Below, in pieces: positions 1 through 11,280 of a stretch of DNA of 64,000 nt (within the stretch, counting starts at the first letter, position 1; every line of letters starts with the position of its first letter). Made by a program: the position numbers and the translations under genes. Below the pieces are notes generated by a model. That model was given only the letters and a program-made list of their open reading frames with translations, searched no databases and was not told where the DNA came from. This DNA is from Quercus robur (lineage: Eukaryota; Streptophyta; Magnoliopsida; Fagales; Fagaceae), in contig NC_065538.1 of assembly GCF_932294415.1 (NCBI RefSeq), positions 82,011,453 to 82,075,452 on the forward strand, in the 5' to 3' direction.

Positions 1-674
1 AAGTCCAATTGGTCAAACCACAATCTTCAACTTTGATCAAAGAAAATTTTCTTTTCCATTAGTGATGGCATTGGTGATGGCATAGTTGATGCTCTTCACC
101 AATGAAAAAAGGACTCTTAAATTCAAGAGACCATACTTTCACCATTTTTCCAATCAGAGACCATACTTTCACCATTTTTCCAATCAAAGGACGATAGTAG
201 GGGAAAATGTTGGAGTGCCCCTCCAAAGCACAAAATGTCTCTGGCTAGCCTTTTCCACAATTTGAACCTTTACATGCCTCCTTCCAAACGCCATGACTTT
301 GGTCGGTGCCATTGCCCTTTTAAGTAAATATTCAATTATTCCCTTTATTACCAGCTGTGAAATGCTTGACCATATAATATAGATTGCTTGCTGAGGGAAT
401 AAACATTCCAACTTGCCTATCACAAACAAAAGAAACTTAAAAAATTTATAATATTGAAAAAGACTAAGAATTTTTAATGTCAGCTTACTAAATGGCATTT
501 AAACATCATGTTCCATGAGGGACCCTCCCTTTTTGAATATGCTTTCTGTGTCTTTGAAAAAACCTTTGTATTATTGGAATACTCAAACTTCCACGTTTTT
601 GTACTAAGTCATATGATAAATAGCTAATGGTTTTGAGGTTTGGAAGGTGAAAATGAGCTAGACTTTTAACAGAG
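1..674 (+). promoter_or_regulatory. Upstream region of the MYB gene
   Basis: AT-rich sequence before the MYB start codon. GGTCAA near position 12 is the reverse complement of a W-box core (TTGACC), and a TATA-like TATGATAAATAG lies about 60 bases before the ATG. A perfect 30-base tandem duplication lies at 126-185. No other gene is visible. Assignment as promoter is from position only. Confidence 0.4.
126..185. repeat. Perfect 30-bp tandem duplication
   Basis: Two identical adjacent copies (126-155 and 156-185) of a unit starting AGAGACCATACTTTC and ending CCAATC. Perfect identity implies a recent duplication. It lies about 490 bases upstream of the MYB start. Confidence 0.9.
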
Positions 675-2807
675 ATGGTGAAAGCTCAGCATGCTGAGGA
701 GAAGATGCCTTTGAGAAAAGGTGCATGGACTTCTGAAGAAGATAAGAAGCTGACTGCTTACATTAAGCGATATGGCATTTGGAATTGGAGTCAGATGCCA
801 AAACCTGCAGGTAGGATACAAGTAAATGTTCAATTTCAATGAATAAAAGCTTAATCATGAAATTGTAATGGTTTTTTTGCATTTTTTTTTGGGTGCTATA
901 TATGGTATATATGTTATATCTGGTGGAAAATACTTTGATTAACCTTATCTTTCTTTCATTTTTTTTTCTTTTTTTCTTTTTTTCTTTTAGGCTTGGCAAG
1001 GTCTGGGAAGAGTTGTAGACTTCGTTGGATGAATTACCTTAGGCCAGATATTAAGCGTGGAAACTTTAGCGAGGAAGAGGAGGAAACCATACTCAAGTGC
1101 CATGAAGAGCTGGGAAACCGGTAAATACTCATATATATATATATATATGCTTCTCAATTGTAAGAGTGTTCTTTAACATTTTCATAGAATCTCTGTCTTC
1201 ATATGAAAACCTTTGTGTTTAATTGGTTGAATTATGATTTAGATTAGATGAATGGATAGTTCAGAACAATGAAAATATGCATTTTTTTTTCCTTTTTTTC
1301 CTCTTAATTTTTTTGACATACAGTATATATTAATATGGGTTGCTACATCATCTATTATGCAAGTCTTTCCAATTGAATTTTTGGCTACCACATGTGTAAA
1401 CCCTAATGATGGATATCACATGCAGAACTTTAAGTATAAACTAAAATATCAATGATGTACCTGTGGTGATTGAAGTCTGCAAGGTTTTCCTGAATTATTA
1501 CATAGTTAGCAAGAATAAATTAGACTCTTGCAAAATCACTCAAAGTAGAATTCACAAATTACACCTTTTTGTGAGATGACAAGTGATACCATGATTTGAT
1601 TATCTGAAATTTACAAAAGCAAGGGCTTGCAGTTGAGCTATACCTTGATTTTTATATTTTTAGTAATATGAACTCAGGTATCACATTGATCGATAGTAAT
1701 AAAGAAAAAAAATATAAGGATGCTTGTGGAAGAAATTCTAATTGAACCAATTTTGAACTCCTTATGCACGAAGTGATTAATGCATGAAGTTCAGCAAAAC
1801 TACGTTAGTTGAAAGGAAAAAGAGAGATTAAGCTGAGACTCTCTCTCTCTCTCTCTCTCCTCCTAGCTAATTGGATCAAGATCAAATAAACTTTCAACAC
1901 CTCTTGTGTGTGTTAAGAATCCTAGAAATTAATTAAGTTGAAGATATTCTAAGATCATTTATAGAGCATCTAATAATTAATTGCGAGTAAAGAAAAATAT
2001 AAGAAGGCGGATTCGTCCTTTTGCTCCTTAGCCTACGGGGCATTAGCAGCTGTTTCCAGCTGTTGTTCCCCTCACAAGGACATGTCCTTTTTTTTTTTTA
2101 ATCAAAACTAGCTGTCTCATCATAAGATAAAAAAACGTGTCATGTAGTTATTTAAATGAACCCTCTTTCCTAAATCTCTCATTATTCTACTTGATCAAAG
2201 CATGTCAACGCTACATTGATCTTTTACATTACAATTGGTAATGTTCTTATCATTTTTCTCTTTCTTTTTCAGATGGTCTGCAATTGCAGCAATGCTTCCT
2301 GGAAGGACAGATAATGAAATAAAAAATTACTGGCACACTAACTTGAAAAAGCGCTTTAGGAACAATTGGAGTACTAGTTCAACAACTGTATCACTCAAGG
2401 TGCAAAACTGGGATGTTGAAGCTAACCAGAATGATTCATCTGAGATTAATCTCTTACATTGCGATGCCTCAAAAGTGTCAAACTTGGATGGCAATCATCC
2501 TATGTCACCACAACTGTCCACTGATGATCCCTCTTCATCAAGCACTGACCCTGCTGTTGAAATTGATAGAAACCAAACCATAGAAGAGAATGTTTGTTCA
2601 TCTGAAACATTTGAAGAACTCCAAAGTTTCTGGGAGCAGCCATTTTCATTGGAGGACTGCATGGTGGAAACAGACCCTGCAGGATTTATAGCTCAAACTA
2701 CTAATACGTGTTTCCCAGAACCCATATATCCATGTGATTCTTATGAAGATGTCCACCATGATTTGTGGTTCAATCTACCTAATCACGAAGAAATGCATGG
2801 TATGTGA
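675..2807 (+). CDS. R2R3-MYB transcription factor, three exons
   Basis: Join 675-810, 991-1120, 2273-2807; both introns have GT...AG ends and the exons sum to 801 nt in frame (266 aa). The protein has the R2 and R3 MYB repeats at about residues 14-120: R2 holds [28 protein letters not shown]3 holds [33 protein letters not shown] and [10 protein letters not shown]. Introns sit at the two usual R2R3-MYB positions: after the Ala-Gly codon of R2, and inside the Arg codon of GNRWS. The acidic, Ser/Thr-rich C-terminus has SFWEQPF and DLWFN, reminiscent of the FW motifs of subgroup 2 (MYB13/14/15-like), so a stress-related nuclear DNA-binding regulator is likely. The subgroup is inferred. R3 lacks the [D/E]Lx2[R/K]x3Lx6Lx3R bHLH-interaction signature as far as I can see. 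Intron 2 is 1,152 bases. The start is the first ATG in frame with R2. Confidence 0.88.
1121..2272 (+). other. Intron 2 of the MYB gene, with microsatellites
   Basis: Long intron between the exon ending in CG|GTAAAT and the one starting after TTTTTCAG. It contains a short (TA)n at about 1132-1148 and a (CT)n run at 1838-1860. No coding or RNA gene was seen inside it. Confidence 0.85.
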
Positions 2808-3292
2808 CACTGTCTATATATTAGTATTGATTTGAACCAGTGGAAATCACATCACTTGTTAAGTTGTTCCATTATTAGTATGTCAATAAGAATTAAGACA
2901 TTTGAATCCTTGGGGTGTAATTAAACAGTTCAATCTATATGTACTATTGCTAGCCAATGTGCATGAAATATGAAGATAGAGATACTCTAGATGCTCTAGT
3001 ATTGCATAGAAATTTTAGTGTGAGAAGGTTATGCAGCCGATATATGAAGGGTTTTATTATTATTTTTATAAAGTTCATATATGAAGTTAGCAGGTAAAAT
3101 AAATGTACAAGATTTGGTGCAAAATTATGTGTATATGATAAAGCATTATACAGCATACATACGTGCAAGACCAAGATACTTTACATTCATAAGTTATGCT
3201 TTACATTCATAAGTTTTGAAAGGAAGGGACAAAAGTCAAAACTTTAGCATGAAAATTTCAATTGCGGACGGATATGGAAGAAAATTAATTTA
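2808..3292. other. MYB 3' flank
   Basis: 3' UTR and spacer between the MYB stop codon and the tRNA gene. AT-rich, with no recognisable gene. Confidence 0.5.
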
Positions 3293-3366
3293 TGCTTTCA
3301 TTGAGAGTCGAACTCAAGACCTCCCGCTTACTAAACGGGTGCTCTAACCAACTGAGCTATGAAAGC
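3293..3366 (-). tRNA. tRNA-Thr (anticodon AGU)
   Basis: The reverse complement folds into a full 74-nt cloverleaf. The acceptor GCTTTCA pairs with TGAAAGC and is followed by discriminator A. The D-arm is GCTC-AGTTGGTTA-GAGC. The anticodon stem is CCCGT/GCGGG with loop TTAGTAA, giving AGT. The T-arm is TTGAG-TTCGACT-CTCAA. A-box and B-box promoter elements are intact, there is no intron, and the RNA-like strand runs into TTTTC, a short Pol III stop, just downstream. All stems pair apart from one T-G pair, so it looks functional. Confidence 0.97.
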
Positions 3367-3479
3367 TGATTTCGGTAGGAGCTAAGGCAAGGAAATTAAA
3401 TAATCAAATCTTCAAAACTGAAAATTTGCTACGTAATATATCTCTTATTATTTGTGCACGGCTTGTTATCTTCAGATTT

Positions 3480-3870
3480 CAAAGTTTTTTTTTTTTTTTT
3501 TTTTAAATTAAATGATTTATTTTAATTAGATTAATGTTTATTTTTAATTATTTTTTAAACTTTATTTTTTAATTTTCTGAGCTGGCTTTTTATATTAATT
3601 TAAATTCTAACGTGGCATTTGAAAAATGTCAAATATAATTTATTATTATTATTTTATTAGTCTTGTCAGTATTTACAGTGCCAAAAATGCACTCTGTTTA
3701 CTATATATGCTTTTTTTGTTACTTAGATGATGACAGGAATCAAAACAGAAACAATTTTCTGATTTCAGAGACTGAAGTAGACGCGAAATCAAATTAGAGA
3801 CCAAAATATGAATAAGCTCAAAATATATGGATTAAAAGTGTATTTTCACATATTTTTGAAGATGCAAGAG
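3480..3870. repeat. Remnant of a long-TIR MULE-like element end
   Basis: The segment has the features of long terminal inverted repeats of plant MULE-like elements: AACGTGGCATTTG, CACTCTGTTTAC, GATGACAGGAATCAAAACAG and AGAGACCAAAATATG in order. It is diverged but colinear with 10430-10740. I found no matching opposite end, so it is probably a single remnant. Superfamily is inferred from TIR style only. Confidence 0.45.
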
Positions 3871-4044
3871 TTTCAAAACTATTGATTGCTATTTGCTAGT
3901 GTCCATGAGGCCCAAGCCCATCTTTGGGCCTATTATATTGTTTTACTACGTTCTACTTTGTAATATTGTACTAATCTGTTTCTTGGTTTAGATATAAAGA
4001 TGTGGTTGAAATTGGTTAATTTATTTCACTCTTTACTCAGGGGA

Positions 4045-4145
4045 TATTCCAAAAATCGTATAATAGTGTGGTGGATTGAACTCGGGACTTCTCCAATTAC
4101 ATCACATTCCAAATCAATGAGCTCACCACCTTGCTATGCTCATTA
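4045..4145 (-). mobile_element. Possible tRNA-derived SINE fragment
   Basis: The minus strand has an A-box-like stretch (GGTGGTGAGCTCATTG) followed at tRNA-like spacing by a B-box-like GAGTTCAATCC. No poly-A tail or target-site duplication could be assigned. It could also be an old tRNA pseudogene. Confidence 0.35.
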
Positions 4146-4149
4146 GGGT

Positions 4150-5440
4150 ATAATATTGTACCACTGACTACATTGTTGCGTATTATTACTACTTTGTGGA
4201 CAGTATAGTATTACACAATTCGATTAGAGAATTATATTCTCAATTAAAACGTGATATTAGAGCGAAATTATGACAATAACTTTTTCCCAACAATTCCAAC
4301 AGAGTGACCTTCTCCTCTTGCATCCCACCATTATTGTCAACATAGTTTACTGCCACAAGACCACTGGCTTCCTTAGATCTTCTCATTGAGAGTTGTCCTT
4401 TTAGTCGCCAATTGCTTCACTTCCACTAGATCCTGCAAGATCTCCACTAGATTTTTGCCTCTCCAGTGTCAACTGATATGCCCACCACTTATGGAAGGTC
4501 CATTCTGCTACTCCTCTCTGGTTGATGGCAGTTTAAGTTTTCTTACACGTGATCAAATTAGGTTGGGTGAGAGTTAAGCACAAACCCAACTTGATCCGAT
4601 CTGTGGAAAACCTAATGACAACTTTCATGTCACTTCCTTGATAGTAATAACGCGCTAGCATTTGCATGGCTTGCTCCATTAGTAATTTGTCATGTTAGCA
4701 TCGCATCACTAGACATGTTAAGTATAAGTTATATATACGTAAAAAAGATAATTTTTTTAGAATATTAAAAATTTTATTTTAGCCCTCCATGTTTGATTTT
4801 CGTCTTTTTTTTATTTTTTATTTTTTATTTTTATATTGGCACTTCATCTATTATGTTCGCAATATGACCATTAAGTACCATTTATAATTAATTATTTAAT
4901 GAAATATTTGCACTAAAATTCTATGCAATGCAAAAACTTCATTGTTGTGGAAAAAAATACATATTATGGATGATCAAATTAGTAATGGAAATGAACAACA
5001 AGATCAATATAAATAGTCAATGAATTTGTAATTGAATTGACATTTTTCTATGCATTGAGAAAGGAAAATGGTTTAAGTTACAAAATTAGTAACATGTCGT
5101 AATTATTTCTGAAAAAATATCAATATAAAAATACAAAATCAAATATGAAAGGTAGTAACAAAATTTTGAAACATTAGTAGAAAAAAAGAAGAAGAAAACA
5201 ACCAGCACTTTAATGACCAAAACCGAGAAAATTATTTTTGAACTAACTTAAAAGAGAAAATCCCATTTTAGTTGCTATTCATAACTCATAAGAGGAAAAA
5301 AAAAAAAAAAAGCTATTGCCTGAAGTCAATATAACCGTTGACCCCTAAAATTATTTGGATAAAACACCAGCTTTCATTTCAGCTTCATCTTCAGCTTCAT
5401 TGTCTGCTTTCTTTGTTTCTAAATTTTCCATAAAAAAGCC
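4150..5440. other. AT-rich spacer upstream of the first LRR gene
   Basis: Mostly AT-rich sequence with A and T runs. No convincing gene. CGTTGACCCC near 5335 contains a W-box core (TTGACC) about 100 bases before the next start codon. It is a plausible defence-type promoter element by motif only. Confidence 0.4.
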
Positions 5441-7849
5441 ATGTCTTCGTTTGATGATCTCTATCTCTCCAACTTCGCATATTCCACCGACAACTTCACC
5501 GTTGCTCAAATAAACGACGTCGTCATCCCCGCTCTCATTAACCGTCTCTCCAAAGCCAAACGCTCCATCTCCACCACCACCACCACCACCACCACTTCCA
5601 TCGCCGCCGCCGCCGCCGCCGCCACCACCAACAACAACGACAACGACAACAGTGGCAGTGGCCATTCAATCGAGGAAGATTACCGCAAGATGGAAATCCA
5701 GCTTGAAAAGTTAAGGAAAGACATAAACTACATAGGCCTCGCTTTCACCAATTTCACCAACTTTGAAGACAACGCCGCTGCTCTCTTCAAGGCTCTCTTG
5801 CAACACACTCTCGACAAGTCCTTGAACGATTTGAGAGCCACTTCTCGCAGCCCCACTTTTCTGATCAACCAGCTTCAATCCAAGCTTCAGTTGCTCAGCG
5901 AGATCGTCCTCAAGTTAAAGCTCCAGATCCCTTTGCCGCATAAGCTCTCCGCCACCGACTCCGACGCCAGAAAGTACACCCGGGTCGGTGTCGGTGCGGA
6001 TTACGATGATCTCCAGGTGATTGATAAATTGCCTGACTTACACTTCAACGAACTTTTTGTTAAAAGCTTCGCTTTTAAAGATTTTAGGCACGTTTATGAT
6101 AGTCTTGATGTTAGAACAAAGTTGTGTTTGTTGTGTTTCGCTTTGATTCCGGAAAATGAGGTTGTGAAGAAGAGGTTTTTTGTGTATTGGTGGGTTGGAG
6201 AGGGGTTGATTAATAGTCCACTGGGTGGTGAAGAAAAGACGTATGAGGAAATGGGTGATGAAATTTTCGAACAGTTAGTGAAGATGGGCTGTGTTGAGGC
6301 TGTGAATAAGAAGCATAGAAAGGTTGCGGATAGTTATAAGATGAATCCTTTTATTCGTTCCGCCATGATTGAGTTTGCGAAAGAAGCTGGGTTCTTTGAT
6401 TTTGATGGCGAAGGGAATCTCACCGCTGATTTTTCCAAGTGTTACCGGGCATGTTTAGTACTAAATCACATTTCTCAGAAGTTATTGAGAACTGGGTGTC
6501 GATCAGATGGGTCTCCATTGGATCATGAGAAATTGGAAACTATATTCAATGTCAATGAGCCTTATCCTGACTTTTTCGAGTTGGAGTGGTTCTCAAAGTT
6601 AAAGAATGTCAAGGTTCTTTATCTGGGGAGGTGGCAGAACTCGGCGAAGCATCACATTGAAGTTGAGAGCAGTGAATTCTTGAATGGGTTGAGAAGTATG
6701 AAATTTTTAAGGTTTTTCAGTCTTCAAGGAATCTCTAGGATCACGAAGCTTCCTGATTCTGTGTGTAAGCTCTCAAGTTTGAGGATCTTGGATCTTAGAG
6801 CGTGTCACAATCTAGAGGAGCTTCCGGATGGGATAGGCTCACTGAAACAGCTGACACACTTGGATATATCAGAGTGTTACTTGCTTGAATACATACCCAA
6901 AGGGATTGCCTTGCTCTCAGAACTCCTAGTCTTTAAAGGGTTTGTAGTTGGTGATCGCGTAAGTGCAGATTCGTGTGCTCTTGGTGAGTTGTTAGAATTG
7001 AGGAAGTTGAGGAAATTGAGCATCTACACGAACAAGATGAATTTTCCCACAGATGGAGAGGTAATTACTCTTCAACAATTTAAAAAGCTTCAAAAGCTGA
7101 CAGTTGTGTGGGGAGGTGGAGTAGACAGCCATGCTAAGCAAGACAAGGGTGCAACACAACCAACAGGAGCAACCACCATGAGTCCAAAGAAGAGTGGAGA
7201 TAAGAAGAAGCAAGACAAGGGTGTGGCACAACCAAATGCAGCAACCAATACAAGTCCAAGGAAGAATGGAGATAACAAAAAGCAAGACAAAGGTGTGGCA
7301 CAACCAACGGTTGCAACCATCACAAGTCTGAAGAATAGTGGAGATCATATAAGGCCAGACAAAAGTGCAGAACAGCCAATCGCAGAAAGCACCATGAATC
7401 CAGAGGATAGTGGAGATAAGAAGAAGAAAGACAAGGGTAAAGCAGAACTGACATTGGAGTCTGGCGCTAAACCACATTTCGCAAGAAAATTATTAAAAGC
7501 GGCCACCTTTAAGCAAGGAACAAAGCCAATAAATCTGGAAGAATTTAAGGTACTAGAGAAACTGGATCTCCAGTGTTACCCTCAGATGAAAGCACCCAGC
7601 TGGTTGATACCTGGAAAACTTGACAAGCTAAAGAAACTGTACATCAGAGGAGGGGAACTCCAAAATCTAATTCAAGAGAACAATAAGTGGAAAGTTGAGA
7701 TACTACGTCTGAAGTTCTTGAGTAACATAAAGATGGATTGGAGAGAACTCCGGGCATCGTTTCCTCACTTATATTACTTGGAGAAATTCAAATGCCCTAA
7801 AATCACTTTGTTTCCATGTGATGAGAATGGGTTATGGCTAAAGCCATGA
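5441..7849 (+). CDS. NLR-derived winged-helix/LRR protein without NB-ARC
   Basis: Single exon, 802 aa, related to disease-resistance RPP13-like protein 4 (ZAR1-type CNL). In order: N-terminal segment 1-40; low-complexity Thr/Ala/Asn tract at about 42-72; helical, coiled-coil-like region at about 75-170; winged-helix domain at about 210-310 (CLLCFALIPENE, YWWVGEG); LRRs from about 385 to the end (KNVKVLYLGRW, LSSLRILDLRAC, LKQLTHLDISEC). There is no P-loop, kinase-2 or GLPL motif between the helical region and the winged helix, so the nucleotide-binding core is absent without a visible break in the frame. The site corresponding to MHD reads MNP (301-303). A 24-residue repeat array interrupts the LRRs (566-661). 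The start matches the conserved GCCATGTCTTCG context of the paralogue at 11281. Likely cytosolic or membrane-peripheral; function as sensor, helper or decoy is unknown. Confidence 0.85.
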   Translation: MSSFDDLYLSNFAYSTDNFTVAQINDVVIPALINRLSKAKRSISTTTTTTTTSIAAAAAAATTNNNDNDNSGSGHSIEEDYRKMEIQLEKLRKDINYIGLAFTNFTNFEDNAAALFKALLQHTLDKSLNDLRATSRSPTFLINQLQSKLQLLSEIVLKLKLQIPLPHKLSATDSDARKYTRVGVGADYDDLQVIDKLPDLHFNELFVKSFAFKDFRHVYDSLDVRTKLCLLCFALIPENEVVKKRFFVYWWVGEGLINSPLGGEEKTYEEMGDEIFEQLVKMGCVEAVNKKHRKVADSYKMNPFIRSAMIEFAKEAGFFDFDGEGNLTADFSKCYRACLVLNHISQKLLRTGCRSDGSPLDHEKLETIFNVNEPYPDFFELEWFSKLKNVKVLYLGRWQNSAKHHIEVESSEFLNGLRSMKFLRFFSLQGISRITKLPDSVCKLSSLRILDLRACHNLEELPDGIGSLKQLTHLDISECYLLEYIPKGIALLSELLVFKGFVVGDRVSADSCALGELLELRKLRKLSIYTNKMNFPTDGEVITLQQFKKLQKLTVVWGGGVDSHAKQDKGATQPTGATTMSPKKSGDKKKQDKGVAQPNAATNTSPRKNGDNKKQDKGVAQPTVATITSLKNSGDHIRPDKSAEQPIAESTMNPEDSGDKKKKDKGKAELTLESGAKPHFARKLLKAATFKQGTKPINLEEFKVLEKLDLQCYPQMKAPSWLIPGKLDKLKKLYIRGGELQNLIQENNKWKVEILRLKFLSNIKMDWRELRASFPHLYYLEKFKCPKITLFPCDENGLWLKP
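7136..7450 (+). repeat. In-frame 72-bp minisatellite inside the LRR gene
   Basis: Four imperfect units of 24 codons plus a partial fifth. Each begins with K/R-x-D-K-[GS] (KQDKG, KQDKG, RPDKS) and contains QP...T...SGD and K-rich ends. The frame is kept throughout. The paralogue at 11281 and the relative at 60684 have unrelated short linkers here, so the array arose or expanded in this copy. It encodes a highly charged, probably disordered insert between LRR blocks. Confidence 0.92.
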
Positions 7850-9015
7850 ACTGAGCAATGGAATGAGAGCAGTTGCAAGACATAAATCTATGTATTCACT
7901 CTGTTGTTCTTGTCAAGATGACTCACATAATCAGAAGTATGTAATGTTTCTGGCACAATTTTTGAATTTAGTTCTGTTTCATGTCCACTATATAAAATTT
8001 ACTAAGTTGCAATTGCTTCTTGTACATTTTCTTCTTCCTTATTTGGAACTAGCTGCGAAGGTTTTGTTGTATTGGCGCATGTGGAATTCTTTTAAAGAAA
8101 TTGCTTCTAACCAAAACATAGAGGATGGATAGCTTTATCAAATATTCAGATTAAAAAAAAAAAAAAACGAGTACTTTATTGAACAAGTCGTTGATTTATA
8201 CTTGTTGCTTTATCAGGCTTATATTGCTGCAATGCCTGTTCCAAGAAATTGACTATAAAACATAATAGATCAAGTTTAGAAGAGATGTTAGGGTCAGGGA
8301 ATGATTCACTTTGCTCCAAGTGACTATCTATTCCTTCTTTTTTTATTTTTGACATCTAGCCTATGAACTTTGCACCAGTTAGCTTATCCCACTTAGTGAC
8401 TAAAGACTTTCTTGAGTTAAGCATTCTGATTCGAGTCACTGAAATTAGTATAATTAGGCTCATTAATTGTTTATGCTGATGGTTGGAGTGAACTATTGAT
8501 GAACCAATTTCTCTACTGCAATTACTACAACCCCAAGAGTTCAATTTAAGACTGGATTGATATTGCACGTTGCGTGCCCTTGTAAGATTTTAAGGATACA
8601 TTTTATCTTATGAAATACTCACGCTTGCAGAGAACTAAACTTCACTGTGACTTACTCTAGGAGTTTTTAAAACATTCTGATTGAGCAATTCTTGTGTCTC
8701 CACAATCAGGGACTTCAGCAATTTGCTTGATTCTCGAATATGAATGCAGATTAGGAGACTAAAACTGAAATTCCACTGTTTCATCACGTACATATGAACT
8801 GTCCATTATCTTGTTGCATTATAGACTCAGGTATATTTTTCTGAAATTTATTATAAAAGTGTGTATTAACCTGTTGATAATACTGGTCAATAGATTTTAT
8901 CATGTGCAATTTAGTTAGTCAGATGGTCAAATTAGACTGGATCTGCTTAGTAAATCATGGACTTGAAGCATTCAGATTTGGATCATCAATCAGTCTACCA
9001 GCAACGCAACAACCA
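7850..9015. other. 3' flank shared with the second gene copy
   Basis: The sequence after the stop (GAGAGCAGTTGCAAGACAT, then TTGTTCTTGTCAAGATGA, AAGTATGTAATGTTTCTGGC, and later ATAATACTGG...GATTTTATCATGTGC) recurs after the paralogue between 13325 and 14370. The tandem duplication therefore included at least 1 kb of downstream DNA. No additional gene is seen. Confidence 0.7.
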
Positions 9016-9017
9016 AC

Positions 9018-9222
9018 ATTTTGTCACAAACTCATGGGTAGAACTCACCCTTAAAAATGGCTTGCAAGGGAAGGGTGCTCAAAAGCTTATAAACATGTAG
9101 TTAAGCTTATACTTAAGCATTTTTGTTATAAACTCATGGATAGAATTCACCCTTAAAAACCGGCTTGCAAGGGGAGCGTGCTTAAGAGTTTATAAACATA
9201 TGGTTAAGTTTATACTTAAACC
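9018..9222. repeat. Diverged tandem duplication of about 100 bp
   Basis: Two adjacent copies, each running from TTTTGT[C/T]A[C/T]AAACTCATGG through CACCCTTAAAAA, GGCTTGCAAGGG and GTTAAG[C/T]TTATACTTAA. They differ by scattered substitutions, so the duplication is old. The family is unidentified. Confidence 0.75.
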
Positions 9223-10429
9223 ATATGGGACACTAAGATCATTAAAAAATTTATAGCAACTTTCTCAAATATTCTTGAATTTTCTTGGCAAACAAACACA
9301 CCACAAAATTTAAATATATCAATTTCATAACTCTCTCTCTCTCTCTCTCTCCAAAAGCAAGTTTAGATCTCTCTCTCTAACTCACCTTCTCTCTTTTTCT
9401 CTCTTACTAGTAGTGGTGGTGGAGTCATCCCATGATGAGGAGATGAAGGAGTAGTTGCGGACAGAGTTGTAGTTGACGAACTGGACCTTAGTCTACGTTG
9501 GAGGGAGCTGATTGGGTTGGAGGTTGGGGGAAGAGAGAGATCGTAAATCTAGGTTTGCCTCAGTCTACGTGGCCTTCATAACAAGCACAGCAACAACAAA
9601 AATAAGTCCCAAATCATAACGGTTCAAGTATGAGAGCTGGTGTTTTGCTTACTCAAATGAAAATCTCTAAATCTCTAAATCTCTCTCTCTTAGATCAAAA
9701 ATCTCCCTCCCTCTCTTTCATCTTTCTAAAACTCTAAAGTCTCTCTCTTAGATCATAGATTTGGAAAAAATCTCTAAAACTCTCTCTCGGATCAATGGTT
9801 GTAAAGTGGTGGTTGGTTCGGTGGTGGGTGGGGGTGGATCATTGGATGGGTTTGTTGTTGGCGTGGGTTGCGGTGACTTGATGGACTGATCATTGTTTGT
9901 TGTAGTGATTGGTGGTCTGATCTATTAATGTGGATTTTAGATTGTAGGATTGGTTGGTTGGTCTGATCAATGATCGTTGGTTGGGTTTGTTGTTGGTTTG
10001 GGCTTCAGATTGCAAGGTATTTTCTGGGTTTCAATGTTTTGGTTGGTTAGAGCCATTGGATTTGAGGACACAATTGACCAAAAATGCAAAGCATAAAGAT
10101 GTGGATTGGGGTTGGGTTTCAGATTGTTGTTGCTGTGTTTATTTTAAATTTCTGGGTTTATTATTTTTTTATTTTTCTTCATGTGGATTTGATTATTTTT
10201 CAAGGTTTATGAGTTTGATTTATTGGAGGTTTCAGTGGAGGATATGGATTTTGAATGAATTTTCACATGTTTATTTGCTAAGAAAATACAATAAAAGAAA
10301 AGAAAATATTGATTGTTTTAATTTTCTGGGCAACCATACATGTTCTTCATGTTCTTTCCCATAGAACATGTTACTTTGTTCTTTCGTAAATAATGAAAAG
10401 AAAAAAAGAAAAAAATTTAATTACTATTT
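9223..10429. other. Low-complexity CT/GT-rich spacer
   Basis: Includes a (CT)n run at 9331-9351, further CTCTCT clusters to about 9800, then GTTGGTT/GGTGGGTT-rich sequence. The open frame at 9954-10364 reads through this composition and has no recognisable domain. It may be the interior of the MULE-like element whose end lies at 10430-10740. Confidence 0.45.
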
Positions 10430-10740
10430 TTAATAATTAGATTGTATTTTTTTTTTTCAATTAAAATTGAGACATTAAACTTTTTTCTTTTTTTAATTAA
10501 TTTATATGCTGACGTGGCATTTTATATATTTTTTTAATGGCCACGTCAGCATCTAACATGCTAACAATGCGCTCTATCTACCACAACTGATTTTTCTGTT
10601 ATTGGGTTGATGATAGAGATCAAAATAGAATCAATTTTTTGAAATCAAAGATTGACCTAAGAGCAAAATTAATTTCGAGAACAAATCAAAGATCGGTCTA
10701 AAATGACCAAAAATATATTTTTAACTAAAGCTAAAAAACT
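10430..10740. repeat. MULE-like long-TIR end
   Basis: Colinear with 3480-3870: GCTGACGTGGCATTTT, ACAATGCGCTCT, GATGATAGAGATCAAAATAG and GGTCTAAAATGACC. This is the signature of a long TIR of MULE-like elements. It contains a small internal palindrome, GCTGACGTGGC...GGCCACGTCAGC. The partner end was not located. Confidence 0.45.
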
Positions 10741-11280
10741 TCAAAAGGAAAAAGTTGACTTAGGTGGCCCATGTCAACTTTCTCTTGTTTAAGCACATCG
10801 CTACAGAGAAGTCTTTTACACTTCCACTTGCTATATTGTAAAGATCACCTCAATCAGGATTAAAAAAAAAAAAAAGTTTTTAATTTGCATAAAAGAAAAA
10901 TGGTTTTCAATTATTATTATTTTTTTTAATGGGTGACCAAGACCAAGACATTTTGAAAGACCAAAAAATGTCTTGAGTCTTGGTCACCTGGTGCTGTCTT
11001 TTGACCAAGTGCTCCGTTTGTTTGTAGAATGATAATTAAGGTAGGAAAAGAAAAGAACTGAACTTTGGAGTTAAGTATGTTTCTTCGAACTTCCAAATCT
11101 TATACGACAAATCATGAACTCTGTTAATATTAATGGGTTCCTTAATCTTTTGCGCATAAACTCTGTATCTAGTTATTGAACATAGTTACAAGTTGAAACA
11201 TAGATATAACATTATTCTCATTAGTCCCAAACTCTTTCTTGTTGTTCCATTTTCTGCTTTCTATAGATCTTTCCAAAGCC
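10741..11280 (+). promoter_or_regulatory. Promoter/5' region of the broken LRR gene, shared with 16.5-17.5 kb
   Basis: Sequence upstream of 11281 that recurs upstream of the DUF4220 gene: CACCTCAATCAGGA, AATTTGCATAAAAGAAA, TCTTTTGACCAAGTGCTCCG, GAATGATAATTAAG and CTTCCAAATCTTATACGAC. Shared promoter-proximal DNA between unrelated coding regions points to local segmental duplication. TTGACC W-box cores are present. Confidence 0.6.

Noticed and set aside
6992-7477. Open frames antisense to the VNTR of the 5441 gene
   Set aside because: They mirror the sense repeat, and the sense frame is the one conserved in paralogues.
9954-10364. 136-codon open frame
   Set aside because: GT/GGTT-rich composition inside probable transposon sequence, with no domain and no paralogue.
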